Shown here in pieces: positions 1 through 10,165 of a stretch of DNA of 30,509 nt; positions within the stretch are counted from its first letter, which is position 1, and every line of letters begins with the position of its first letter. The notes under the pieces were generated by a model. The model was given only the letters and a program-made list of their open reading frames with translations, ran no database searches and had not been told where the DNA came from. The stretch comes from Sphaeroforma sirkka (lineage: Eukaryota > Opisthokonta > Ichthyosporea > Ichthyophonida), in NCBI GenBank assembly GCA_001586965.3, contig LUCW03001856.1:1-30509 (forward strand), in the 5' to 3' direction. Position numbers and translations under genes: made by a program.

Positions 1-227
1 GTATGTATATGTTTCTATATATACATACACACACACTATATCTATATATATATATATATATAATATCTGTGATTGTGTGATTGTTGTTGTGTGTTTGTTA
101 TGATGTGTTTTGCTATATAATGTTTTGTTTTGTTTTTGCATGTATGTGTTTGTTGTTTATGGACGTGTATATATGTGTTTTCGGCTTGTATATATATATG
201 TATTATTGTTATTGTACGTTTATCACT

Positions 228-311
<84 letters not shown>

Positions 312-409
312 TTTTTATATTTATATATATTTATATATATTGGTTTAAGGGTTTATATTCCATTTTTTTTATATATTTTTTGTTTTTTATATATAAAGAA
401 TATGCATGG

Positions 410-462
<53 letters not shown>

Positions 463-759
463 TTTGATTGTTTTTGGTATTTTAGTAATATACTAATAGT
501 AATATATGGACATTTATATATATTTATATATATTTATATACGCAGTATAATGTTTAATTAAAAATATATTGAGCCATTCGTGTATATATAGGTACTGTAA
601 TCGTATATATATTGATATGTTTGTATGTATGTTCGTATGTACGTACGTATGCGTATATATTTGCTTTGTATTGTAATGTACGTATTCGTATATATATATT
701 TTTTATATATATTTGTATGTGTGTGAATTTGTATTATACATATATACAATACACACTCA

Positions 760-810
<51 letters not shown>

Positions 811-1133
811 AACATACATACAAAAAAAAATATCCATATGCATACTTACGCACATACATATACGTGTATATATATTAAATTGCCTATATTACAAATGCAT
901 ATATATTTATATATATATAGATATATTGATTTATAGATTTATAGATTTATAGATTTATAGCTTTATAGATTTATAGATTTATATATATGTATATATAGAT
1001 GTTTATCCATTTATAAGTACATATATATTTACATATATAATATGGAATGTATTTACGTGTATATTTGTTGTATGTACGTATGTATGTATATGAATATTTT
1101 TTTTCATTTCTTTTTTATATCTGTATATGTGTA

Positions 1134-1201
<68 letters not shown>
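1..1201. repeat. TA/CA microsatellite-rich tract
   Basis: Very AT-rich, low-complexity DNA. Long (TA)n runs lie near 229-302 (interrupted by a CA run at 244-259), 413-456, 763-808 and 1137-1200, joined by degenerate TATG/TGTA words. Open frames here encode only Ile/Tyr or His/Thr runs and are repeat artefacts. No gene is visible. Confidence 0.95.
928..985. repeat. 8-bp tandem repeat (GATTTATA)n
   Basis: About seven tandem copies of an 8-bp unit, GATTTATA, one with a substitution (GCTTTATA). It sits inside the larger AT-rich microsatellite tract and is distinct from the dinucleotide runs. Confidence 0.85.
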
Positions 1202-1202
<1 letters not shown>

Positions 1203-1348
1203 CGAATATGTCAAATTTCGACACTTTGTGACTGCGCATAGTACCCATCATCTTGGTTTTAATTTATAAATATATATATGGATAGCGTATATGTCAAATC
1301 TCGATACTTTGTGACTGCGCGTAGTACCCATCATCTGAGTTTTAATTA
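1202..1348. repeat. 83-bp tandem duplication, two copies
   Basis: About 65 bp starting at 1202 recur at 1285 with few changes; both contain ACTTTGTGACTGCGC and AGTACCCATCATCT. The period is 83 bp and includes a short TA-rich spacer. It marks the boundary between the microsatellite and the more complex sequence upstream of the TRIAP1-like gene. The 375 bp that follow (1349-1723) hold no recognised feature and may include that gene's promoter and 5' UTR. Confidence 0.85.
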
Positions 1349-1723
1349 TCGGACATATGTTTGTGATATTCGACACGAATGCTGACAGCAGTGAAGCCCA
1401 CATGTAAATAATATTGTTGTCGCGATTTTACTGAGTCAAATATGGAATCTAAAATCTCTTGTCTTGTAAATTTTGAACTTATTGTGCCAATGGCTGATTA
1501 TTTACAGGGCTAGCTTCTTCAGATTGACACAGGCAATATAGATAGTACATATGGTGAATACGGTGTGCTCTGTATGCTCTCACTATGGGCAATCTTAGGG
1601 TAAAATAATTTACTCTTGACCATAAGAGTTCATTTTTGTCTAATCCATGTTTCATCTGCAACTTTGACTTTGTCAGGTCGGGCGGTCGCAACTCTCCCTC
1701 AGCCTGACAACGAACGGAGCAAC

Positions 1724-2525
1724 ATGAACAGCGTGGGTGAGCAATGTACGGCCTTAAAAGCCGTCTACGATGAGGTATGTGAGCCTACGAACTATACTAA
1801 TCGCTATTGCTTCGAAACGTTGACCTTCTATTTTTCACTTCCATGCGGTGCACTGTCACTGCTTCTCATTAAAATCGCTAGTGTGCTTCTTTAGGAAGGC
1901 ACTTTTTTTATTTATCAAGCGTTAACACGTTCATAGTATGTATAGTATTAAAAGAATTTCTTGAATATTCCTGACTTGTTTTCTCTCCTCTCGACTTGTT
2001 GTAGTGCTTCAATAAATGGTACACAACAAAGTTTTTGCAAGGAGAGGGCCGTGGTGAGACGGAATGTGATAAGCTGTTTGAAACATACAAGTCGTGTGTC
2101 ATGGTATGTCAGAAAGGCACTTTCGGAAGCTCGTTTTTTCTTTCGAGCACTAAATATATGACAGCCTCCGACGTTTTCAGTATGACCTGGTTGTGAGAAC
2201 CGTGTGATGGTTTGATTTAATATGGTCTTCAGAGCAACCCTCCACTTTTTTTTTGGTCGTATTCGAGCAGTCGAATCTTTAGTAGTACAAAATGATCTGT
2301 TCAGCAAAACAACAGTCGCTATAATTTGTCAATCACCACGCAGACTGCAGATCGGTTCACATTTCGCGAAAGGTGAACTGTTGGAATTTGCGCTGGTTGC
2401 CCATGAAGTATTGATCCTTTTGTTAATTTTGTTCATAGAAAGCGATTGAAGAGAAGAAGATATTCGACGATTTTGAGCCTTCAATACACCAAGCGAGTAT
2501 GGACAAACCAGCTGCTGATTCGTAG
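1724..2525 (+). CDS. TRIAP1: TRIAP1/Mdm35-like twin-CX9C protein, 3 exons
   Basis: Spliced gene read from sequence: exon 1 1724-1774, exon 2 2005-2103, exon 3 2439-2525. Both introns (230 and 335 bp) are phase 0, start GTATGT and end TAG. The 78-aa product starts MNSVGEQCTALKAVYDE and has two CX9C motifs (C8/C18 and a second pair in exon 2), then a KAIEEKK stretch and a short polar tail; human TRIAP1 is 76 aa with the same plan. Family knowledge: TRIAP1/Mdm35 is imported into the mitochondrial intermembrane space by Mia40 disulfide relay and binds PRELI/Ups proteins, which shuttle phosphatidic acid for cardiolipin synthesis. The ATG is supported by the conserved MNSVGE start. No AATAAA was seen close downstream. 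Splice sites are inferred from consensus and homology only. Confidence 0.93.
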
Positions 2526-2990
2526 ATTTCATGTGGAACTCATTGTGAAGTAAAGCTAACAAGGCTTGCAAAGCTGTTGAATATGGTAGACATTTGTGTA
2601 CAAATTTTCTCCCAAATATACAAAAAACGTAAGCATTATTATGCTCATAAATATGTTACTCACACGCCCCTTGTCTAGTGAAACAAGGATGGGCAGACAT
2701 CCATAGATTGGTGTTTACTTTTGGACCTGCTGACAGTGGTGAGTGGTGAGTGGTGACTGTGAGTGGTGACTTGATATTTGTAAAGTGGTGAACTTATGAC
2801 TATTTAGTAGAGAGTAGAGGTTAGAGATTTAAGTGGTTACTGGTCAGTGGTCACTGGTTAGTGGTTACTGCCCTGGTTACTAGTGTCGTCACTATGTAGT
2901 CACTCGAGTCAGTAGTCACGAGTCACTAGTCACTACTAGTCAGTAGTCAGTAGTCAGTAGTGACTACTTAGTACTTAGTACTTAGTCACC
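2526..2990. repeat. Degenerate GTGGTGA/GTGACT words, left arm of the inverted minisatellite
   Basis: After about 150 bp of TRIAP1-like 3' flank, the sequence becomes self-similar: AGTGGTG repeats at about 2738-2775, then mixed GTGGTTACT, GGTCACT and AGTCAGT words up to 2990. These are related to, and partly the reverse complement of, the CACCACT array that follows. Confidence 0.75.
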
Positions 2991-3197
2991 GCTCACCACT
3001 CACCACTCACCACTCACCACTCACCACTCACCACTCACCACTCACCACTCACCACTCACCACTCACCACTCACCACTCACCACTCACCACTCACCACTCA
3101 TCACTCACCATTCACCACTCACCATTCACCACTCACCACTCACCACTCACCACTCACCACTCACCACTCACCACTCACCACTCACCACTCACCACTC
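2991..3197. repeat. 7-bp minisatellite (CACCACT)n
   Basis: About 29 near-perfect head-to-tail copies of CACCACT. Variant units (ATCACTC, ATTCACC) cluster in the middle, near 3098-3130. The period is 7 and not a multiple of 3, so no simple coding repeat results. It is not a known telomere repeat and has no spacers, so it is not a CRISPR. Confidence 0.95.
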
Positions 3198-4320
3198 AAC
3201 ACTGTCACTAGTGACCAATGGTCACTTGATTCACTCTGGACTATTTATAAATAATTGGTCAGTTTGGAGTTTGGAGTTTGGACTACACTTTGGGCTTTGG
3301 AGTTTGGACTACACTTTGCTTTGGAGTTTGGACATTGGAGTCTTTACAGTTTACACTTTAGAGTTTGTCTTTTAGACTTACAATTGTACATAAATACATA
3401 CTGAGTTTTTAGGGTTTGGAGTATTGAGCGCAATGGAGTTGGAGACTGGTCACTGATATGTGGTGACTAGACTCTCTCTAGCGTCAGAGAGTAGTGTCTG
3501 ACTCTGACTGTCTGTTTCTATTGAGTTGTGACCCGTGACCGGACTCTAGACTTTTGTTTAGTGTGAAAGTGACTGGATTACTTTTGAACTATTTTTTAAC
3601 ATTTCTTATTTTTTTTATACAAAAAACTTAAAAAATATATTAGTATACTTGATGTATGTGAAAAGTCAAACACAGTCGAAACCTTTCTTTGAGATTCGCG
3701 CTATATTTCGATAAATAGTAAAAGTTGTAATCTGCCATCCTATTCGATATCCAACATTCCACGCATTTTTATATACTACATACCAAATACTAAACTCAGT
3801 ATCAAAATATCAACTATCCAGTGATATCTCATATCTGATTATGCATACATACCAGAATCCAGTAGATACCCTTTCTCATTCTGGGAGTAATTATAAACCC
3901 TTTTTTGGTTTGAACGGAATCAAAGCCTGTCTAATTTTTTTAAAAATTTAGAAGGCTAGGCTATGCTTGAATTTTTATACACTTTGGAGTTTGGACCCCA
4001 ATCTAGACGTTTAAACGTAACACAATCCACTTTAACGTAATATCACGATGATTATCGTCTACGTAAAATGTTTACAGCTCAATAGGCAAACTCAATACAC
4101 GTTAAACACGCTTTATTCTCGAAGTACTAGCTCTCTACTAGAGTATGATATACAACATGAGGGGCCTTTTTTTCCGGCTAATGTTTCCCAAATGTGGAAT
4201 TTGATGGGGGTGTCTGCATGTAGACTTGCGAAGGCTCCGACATAAAATAGGGACTAAAAAACGTTCTTCTCTCTCGCTAGTAGACAGCCTTCTGAAAATA
4301 GAACACTAGTACTAGAGTAG
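3198..4320. repeat. Cryptically simple intergenic DNA (GTTTGGA words)
   Basis: At 3260-3370, words such as GGAGTTTGGA and CTACACTTTG recur irregularly. A 3924-3957 hairpin (AGCCTGTCTAATTTTT against AAAAATTTAGAAGGCT) is noted separately. The rest is AT-rich with no credible exon: the longest ATG frame (4048-4245) lacks any family signature. Confidence 0.6.
3924..3957. repeat. Small hairpin with AGAAGGCT core
   Basis: The left arm starts AGCCTGTCTAA and the right arm ends TTTAGAAGGCT; they pair imperfectly around an A/T-rich centre. The core word TTAGAAGGCTATG or its complement recurs near 6704, 6866, 10011 and 10134, so this looks like one member of a tiny dispersed inverted-repeat family. 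Confidence 0.5.
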
Positions 4321-4323
4321 AGA

Positions 4324-4441
4324 AAAAAATAATACATAGAGAGAGTACAACGAAACCAAGAGAAAAAATAGTACATCGAGAGAGAACAACGGAACCAAGA
4401 AAAAAAACTATTACATAGAGAGAGAATAACGAAACCAAGAC
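4324..4441. repeat. 39-40 bp tandem repeat, three copies
   Basis: Three copies of a unit containing ACATAGAGAGAG and ACGAAACCAAGA, starting at about 4334, 4373 and 4413. Variation is limited to point changes and A-run length. It is flanked by CTAGTACTAGAGTAG words. Confidence 0.8.
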
Positions 4442-4970
4442 CTAAAACGTACGAAAAGGCGCAGCACCAGACAGTCTAAAATAAGTGGTTATTGGTGTCT
4501 TATAATATTAGAGCTTTAGAGTATTGGCCTCTTAGATTGTCCCAACGCCTTACTATTTATATAGTAGTAGAGTGTAGACTGTAGACTGTAGACTGTTTAC
4601 TATTGTTTTTTTTACGTTTTTGTATTTGGGTTTTTTTTTAAATAAATCCGAAATCCAGCAAGACCAATTATGTACCAATGAGCCATGTGTATTTTAAAAA
4701 CAACAAAAGAAAACACCCAACTATATTTGCCCAACTATATTTGTTTAAAAAATAGAGGAAGAAAAGAGATCGGTATTCTTTCTCGTCTTGTGACTGTTAA
4801 GTCTCCGATTCCGTACACGACTACATACATAGTACATACTCATAGTAACATACACGTCGTTGCCTGCTATGATAGTAACGGAACTTCGGAAGACAGCAGG
4901 GTTCAACTGCGCCTCCCGGAGAAATCCGGGACAAACTTCCTGCGCTTTGCAGAAGTATTAAACCCCCATG
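4442..4970. other. Intergenic, no feature recognised
   Basis: AT-rich with short local repeats (GTAGACT three times near 4575-4595). A 99-aa frame at 4685-4984 has no recognisable domain and runs into a GC-rich low-complexity island. Confidence 0.5.
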
Positions 4971-5155
4971 GGCCCTACTACTAGTAGTAGTAGTAGTAGA
5001 GTAGAGCGCTGGGCCCCTGGCGGGCCTGTCCTCTTGGCGGCTGGGCCTGCAGCAAATGGAGACCAAAAGGCTGAAGTTGGCCTGAATCAGGCTGAAGCGT
5101 AAACTCACTGCTGTGAAGGGTGGGATGGTGGGGCCGTGGGGGCCACCGGCCGACA
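4971..5155. other. GC-rich island starting with (TAG)n
   Basis: The sequence switches abruptly from AT-rich to GC-rich: (CTA/TAG)n at 4976-4998, then about 150 bp with GGGCC, GGCCTG and GGCTGAA words. The overlapping antisense frame (4821-5156) shows only low-complexity protein and no family match. It may be an old processed or simple-repeat-derived segment. Confidence 0.5.
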
Positions 5156-5890
5156 TGTATATATACGGTCAAAGTGAATAGTAAATAGTAAATACCCTTG
5201 AATCTTGAATAGTAAATAATAAATAGTAAATACCCGATTCAACGTATATAGTAAATAATACATAAATGGTCAAATTTGCGGTGCAATTTTCAAAACTGCA
5301 CCGAGAGCAGTTGTGACCGTCAGTCTGAACTCTGAAAGACTGAATCTGCCTGAATTTAGTGAATCTATTGGAAGTTGCGTCAGATACTCAAGACTCAGGT
5401 CACGCACAAGAGTGTTTTTGAAAATAAAGCTCTCACAATCACACGATACACAATTACACATATGTATAGGTCTTTTGACTTTAAAAAATATATATATGCT
5501 CGTTGACCATCACAAGTACAGTACTCAACGATCCAATCTACAGTGCTCTTTCTGTTGAGCAAACACATGTTGACTCGTTATTTTTATTGCTTTCATTTTT
5601 TGGTTTTCATACATAAAAAAATAATTGTACACTGAATCGGGTTCATTTTTTTTAATAGGAGCAAAGCTCTCTACACTTAGAAAAAACCCCCTCTTAACCT
5701 ACTATATATTTTTAGACTAAAAAATATATACAAAAATTGCAGAAATACTCTAATACAAACATAGAATCATAGACTTACTCACTCACTCACTCACTCCGCA
5801 AAGCTCAAGTCGTTCCCGTTAAAACGTTTATTCCATGGCGATAAAAGCGTTAGTTCAATTTTTATTACATATGTGGTCCTGAGAATTTTT
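5156..5890. repeat. Intergenic with AATAGTAAATA repeats and (ACTC)n
   Basis: At 5178-5258 two to three copies of a block built from AATAGTAAATA and ending ATACCC. At about 5775-5798 a tetranucleotide run (ACTC)n. The remainder is AT-rich without credible exons. Confidence 0.65.
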
Positions 5891-5891
5891 C

Positions 5892-6161
5892 ATGGAGGTG
5901 CTATTTCTAGGTCCGCAGATTTATCCTCATGTTCGCGCCGAATTTGACCCGCCAATAATCGGTGTGGTGGTCAGGTCTATTGGGCATGTAGTATTAGCTG
6001 TTTCCTCGTACGTTGGCATAATGTTTGTTCTTCACGTGAGCTTCAGGCATAAATACATAGCTATTATTGTGTGGAAATGTATTGTGATTGCTGTGTATAC
6101 AGCCCACTGGTCTGCTGCAATTTGCTGTATCGCCACTGTTTGGTATTTTATAATTGAATAA
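5892..6161 (+). CDS. Small hydrophobic membrane protein, unknown family
   Basis: An 89-aa frame with mixed codon use and no simple-repeat bias, unlike its surroundings. The N-terminus (about 25 residues) is polar; from about residue 25 two or three hydrophobic segments follow, separated by FRHKY near residue 53. This suggests a small multi-pass membrane protein. An AATAAA lies at 6313-6318, about 150 bp after the stop, consistent with a short 3' UTR. The first ATG (5892) is taken as start, but an upstream exon cannot be excluded. I do not recognise the family. It could be a chance frame or the last exon of a longer gene. Confidence 0.4.
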   Translation: MEVLFLGPQIYPHVRAEFDPPIIGVVVRSIGHVVLAVSSYVGIMFVLHVSFRHKYIAIIVWKCIVIAVYTAHWSAAICCIATVWYFIIE

Positions 6162-7060
6162 GTTGTTAGGAAAATGTGCTGTCAGTTGGAAGTAGGAAAT
6201 GCGTCATGACTTTAATGCTAGTTTTTTAGATGCTTAATCGAAGTGGAATTTGAGGGGTTTGTTGGTCATATATAAGCGTCGAACCCGTTTAAAAAAGTTT
6301 ATACGACATGAAAATAAACATTAACGTTTAATTTTCATTCAGTACATCCTTACATCCATAACGTATAGAGCTTTCAGTGATTGACTCCTATCGCTACGAG
6401 AGAGAATCCAAGAATATTCACTGATCTCTTTGGCGTCAACTATGTGGATTGTGGTCTGTTGACTGTTGACTGTTTATTTAGTTGTTATTCTTATAAAATA
6501 AAATCCAATACAACACTGCTCTGTTCTCTCTCTCACACACACAGACTCGCACATCATCATGTCTCTGTAGTTTTTTGAAGTTATATTCTGGAAAAAAATT
6601 ATTGCGGTTAATGAAATCACACAACAGGACAAAATCACTTCAAAAGTCAATAATTTTAATCGGAAGAGAACGATCATGTAAACATTTATGATTTAGAACT
6701 TCAGAAGGCTATGGATCAGCAACGCTAAAAAAAGCCTAAATATCTATGTATCGACTATATATAGAATTATGACTAACAACCGTATGACAGTACTAAAAAG
6801 TTAATGACTGTAAAAACACTGTATGCCAATAGAAAAAATCATGACTAAAATCATGTTCTTTATAGAAGGCTATGCTAAAAAAACCTAAAAAAAACTTAAA
6901 GGCACTATCTCGCGCATAAAGATCTGTGATCGTAGTCTACAGACTTTATTTTGAAGTTTTAAAAAATAGAGGCCCAGAGCAGAAGGGACGATTCTCGGAA
7001 CGCATTCTTTTTAAAAAATAAAAACAAATACAGGCGCCAATTCTCTGAAAACTTGAAAAG
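6162..7060. other. Intergenic AT-rich DNA
   Basis: Mostly AT-rich with short CTCTCTCACACACACAG tracts near 6525. The AGAAGGCTATG core word occurs at 6704 and 6866, each followed by GCTAAAAAAA or similar. No gene recognised. Confidence 0.6.
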
Positions 7061-7170
7061 GGCCCACCTCATAGGCGCATAGCCCAAGTCCTTCCAACTA
7101 GGCCAAGGCGCCAAGCGCCCAAGCCGGGCCAACGGACCAAGCCGTCAAGCGGCCAAGGGCCTAAGGTTCA
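7060..7170. repeat. GC-rich degenerate (GCCAAG)n island
   Basis: Irregular GCCAAG/GGCCAA/CCAAGC words repeated about ten times. Composition contrasts sharply with the AT-rich flanks. No coding potential recognised. Confidence 0.7.
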
Positions 7171-7274
7171 CGAGCCATGAAAGTGGGGCAGGAATTAGAA
7201 TATTCTATAAGTCAATCTACATAGTAAATACATACATAAATACATAATGTTGCAACTCGCAGTCTCGCAACGTT

Positions 7275-7400
7275 AACAGCTGACCTAGTTTCGAGTTTCG
7301 AGTTCCGAGTTCCCTCAGTTCCGAGTTCCAACACTTCCGAGTTCCGAGTAATACATTCCGACTTGTCCTGAGTTCCTGAGTTCCGAGTCCCGAAAAAAGT
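7275..7400. repeat. Degenerate (GAGTTCC)n minisatellite
   Basis: About ten copies of GAGTTCC or GAGTTCCGAGTTCC-type units, with spacers such as AACACTTCC and TGTCCT. Open frames on either strand are shadows of the repeat. Confidence 0.8.
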
Positions 7401-7589
7401 CCTTTTGGTTTCGGATGCATACATTATTTCAATATTTGGACCCGAAAATTTTTACTTTGTTTTTCTTTAAAAACGCCAAGAAAAACTACTTTAGAGTATG
7501 CATATTTGTAAAAACGTATGAAACTCTGCAAACATTCCGTTCGGGGGTTTTATCTATTTAACACCAAAAAAAGAGAATAAACAGTAGAG

Positions 7590-7790
7590 TATAGGTCAGT
7601 ACTCAGTATATACTCTCTCTATTTGTTTCTACTCTACTAGAGTAGTCTTACTAACTTCACTCTCTTGTGCAGAGTGCAGGTGCAGAGTGCAGAGTGCAGA
7701 GTGCAGAATGCAGAGCGCAGAAACTCGGAGTAATGATGAATCTCGAGTTCCCGACTCTCAGTCTCTCTCTCTCTCTCTGACAGAGAAGAG
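7590..7790. repeat. (GCAGAGT)n and (CT)n repeats
   Basis: About six copies of the 7-bp unit GCAGAGT lie at 7668-7718, with GCAGAAT and GCAGAGC variants. A (TC)n run follows at 7762-7777. ACTCTACTAGAGTAGT upstream is a short palindrome-like word. Confidence 0.8.
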
Positions 7791-8009
7791 TAGTAGGTCA
7801 ACTGATATTAATGACTTAAGAGTATTCGGTTTAGAGAGAGCCAGAGTAGGATGGTAGGAAAATATTTATGGACATATAACAGACTTGTAACTATATACGA
7901 AATCGACATAGTGGCACGTGCTCACAAGAAGTCACAACACTAGTGAACAAGAAGCACGAGTGATTTTTAAAAAATGATTGAATATTTATGTAAATATGTG
8001 TGTGTTATA

Positions 8010-8013
<4 letters not shown>

Positions 8014-8093
<80 letters not shown>
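8014..8093. repeat. (TA)n microsatellite
   Basis: About 40 uninterrupted TA dinucleotides. It lies about 90 bp left of the MITE-like element. Confidence 0.95.
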
Positions 8094-8095
<2 letters not shown>

Positions 8096-8181
8096 CAATT
8101 ACAAAAGAAAATAATTATGTAATTGTTATACACGCAAGTTTATACAAAGATATTTTTTGATTTGTATTTTATATTTTATTT

Positions 8182-8563
8182 AGGCGGTTCGGATATGCTA
8201 CCCTGGTTTAAAAGCCATGAGTGGGTCCAAACCCCAGGGGGGGAGGACTTATGACTTTCAATTTTGGCCTAAACCCCATTTATACCCGATGGGTGCGGCC
8301 CATTATGGGCCTGAATATGTCCACAAATAAACGCAGTACGTTTTCTCAACATCCATCATACAATAAACCTGTGCTTTTGAGCGCCAATACTGATACTGTG
8401 AACGAAAGCCAATGATATAAAAACATACCCTAAACGTAAATTTCATAGCCCAATATTGGCCCATACACGATATATTTGGTCCTAGAATTAAAAGTCACAA
8501 ATACACCTAAAGTTCGAAAAGTCAGGGGGGGGCCTAAACCAGGGTAGCATATCCGAACCGCCT
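8182..8563. mobile_element. MITE-like element with 29-bp perfect terminal inverted repeats
   Basis: A 382-bp element bounded by perfect 29-bp inverted repeats: 8182-8210 starts AGGCGGTTCGGATATGC and 8535-8563 is its exact complement. Inside the termini the arms remain weakly complementary for about 110 bp (TGACTTTCAATTTTGG on the left against a related word near 8500; GGCCCATTATGGGCC against GGCCAATATTGGG in reverse). It encodes no transposase, and the 64-aa frame inside is not recognised. Flanks are TTT on both sides, compatible with a 3-bp target duplication but uninformative in a T-rich site. It looks like a non-autonomous DNA transposon; the superfamily is unassigned. Confidence 0.85.
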
Positions 8564-8930
8564 TTTGACAATTAGCAGACAAGTTGTTTTTTATATATTG
8601 TACTATATTTACGGGAGTATTTTTTATTTTAAAATTACTGGTTTCGTTTCGTTTTTTATAGTATTGTCACACAAAGAGAGAAGAGAAGAGAGAATTGAGA
8701 AACCGGCTTTCACAACAATCACGAATTCACGAGAAGTAAATTCAGAATTCCATAAATAATTCATATACACCTTTTTATTCTATACTTTTTTTATTCTGTA
8801 TTTCTTTTGTAAATTGAGGATTTTATATAATCACAAATAGATCAACAGGTCACGACGCAGGACTCGCAGCCCGCATGTCACAACATTCAGTAGGCTTTTC
8901 ACACAATGCAACAGAAGACAGAGACCAAGT
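8564..8930. other. Intergenic, no feature recognised
   Basis: AT-rich with a short AGAGAAGAGAAGAGAG tract near 8675. The 64-aa frame at 8565-8759 shows no family features. Confidence 0.5.
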
Positions 8931-8939
8931 CACCAAACC

Positions 8940-9020
8940 TCCCATGCAGGCTCCCAGCCCCCACAGCCCCAGGGCCCCAGGGCCCCAGGGCCCCAGCCCC
9001 CAGCCCCCAGCCCCCAGGGC
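8940..9020. repeat. GC-rich (GGCCCCA)n / (CAGCCCC)n minisatellite
   Basis: Two adjacent 7-bp repeat families: CCAGGGCCCCAGGGCC-type units, then CCCAGCCCCCAGCC-type units. Both are 7-mers, like the CACCACT and GCAGAGT arrays elsewhere in the window. Confidence 0.85.
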
Positions 9021-10000
9021 TATGACTACGAAAGTAAATACGAAACCCTGAATCGCTTTTTAAATCTTGTTGTTTTTTTTACAAAACAAGTATAAAACGA
9101 TGTGCAAAAAAAATTATGCTTTGTTTTTTTGAAAACAATTAAAATATGCAAATAAATATTTTTAAAGAGAATATCATTTCATATACATAAATAAATACAT
9201 ACATGTTTTAGTATTGTTTACTATCATATTGGTTTTTAAAAACACTTTGCACACCTGTGAGGCTGTGACTGTGTGAGTCTGTGGCCTGAGAGACTTCAGA
9301 CTCAGAGTTCAGACTTGTTTGCGGCTGATTAAAATAACCGGACACCTGCATAAGCCATATAAAGTTATAAACTTCATCAATATGTATTTTTTTAAATAAA
9401 TAAACATGAATATAGCCTGTATTCCGGCATTTGTTTCTAAAAAATCAAACCCAAAGAATATTTTTTTATTTTTGTTTTGTTTTGTTTTTAAAAGAAAACA
9501 TGTGACGCAGACCCGCACACAGTCGACAGAGGCTTTCGCCTCGTAGGCCGCAGAGATATAGTAAAGAGGGTTTAGGTTACTCTGGGACCTGTGTCCTCTA
9601 CACACAAGAGAGAGGCTTATTTTTAAAAGTCTATACATAGGCCTCCCTCAGAGAGAGAGTCGGAGACTCGTAAAAGCCCTTCTTGGGGTGGGTCTGGGAC
9701 TCTGGTGGGGCATTTGGGCCCTCACTCCTACTAGCTCTATTAGAGAGAGAGAGTAAATAGGTAAGAGAGGCAGAGACCTAGACCGCCTGCACAGGCTGAT
9801 AGTCGAATACCCACTATTAAGATTTGACTTCTGATCACATAGTACGTTAAAGTGCGTGCCATATAGGTAGTCCTTAAAAAATGAGTGCTGACCGTTAAAG
9901 TAATTTTTTCAAAAGACAAAATCAGTCCGGTTTTAGGGATCCCGAGTAATCCGACTCCCGAGTCCCGACTCGAGTTCCCGACCGCGCAATAAATTTTTAT
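9021..10000. other. Intergenic with CTGTGA / GAGTCC word islands
   Basis: AT-rich sequence alternates with short G/C-containing word salads (9250-9315 with CTGTGACTGTG; 9640-9770 with AGAGAGAGAG and GTCTGGGAC; 9945-9985 with GACTCCCGAGTCCCGAC). Antisense frames of 90-109 aa overlap these but lack family signatures. Confidence 0.5.
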
Positions 10001-10008
10001 AGAAACAG

Positions 10009-10092
10009 ACATAGCCTCCTAAATTGAACAAAACACTAAAACCATAGTTTTATTTTGTTCAATTTTTAAGATTGTATCTTAGAAGGTTATGT
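10009..10092. repeat. 84-bp inverted-repeat element, AGCCTTCTAA family
   Basis: The left arm begins ACATAGCCTCCTAAATTG and continues to AACAAAA. The right arm begins TTTTGTTCAATTTTT and ends CTTAGAAGGTTATGT. The arms are complementary at both tips and near the centre, so the segment can fold back as a short hairpin with an internal bulge. Confidence 0.6.
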
Positions 10093-10131
10093 TTATTTGT
10101 ACCCTTATATATATATATATATATATATAAA

Positions 10132-10165
10132 ACATAGCCTTCTAAATTATACAAGAAGGCGATGT
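10132..10165. repeat. 34-bp hairpin, AGCCTTCT family
   Basis: ACATAGCCTTCT and AGAAGGCGATGT form 12-bp arms with one mismatch around a 10-nt A/T loop. The arms share their terminal word with the 10009-10092 element, from which a (TA)n run at 10108-10129 separates them. Confidence 0.65.

Noticed and set aside
2991..3197. CRISPR array or telomere repeat
   Set aside because: Units are contiguous 7-mers with no spacers, in a eukaryotic context, and do not match known telomere motifs.
4821..5172. 111-aa and 63-aa antisense frames in the GC-rich island
   Set aside because: They overlap in different phases, include the (TAG)n run as Tyr/Thr runs, and show no domain.
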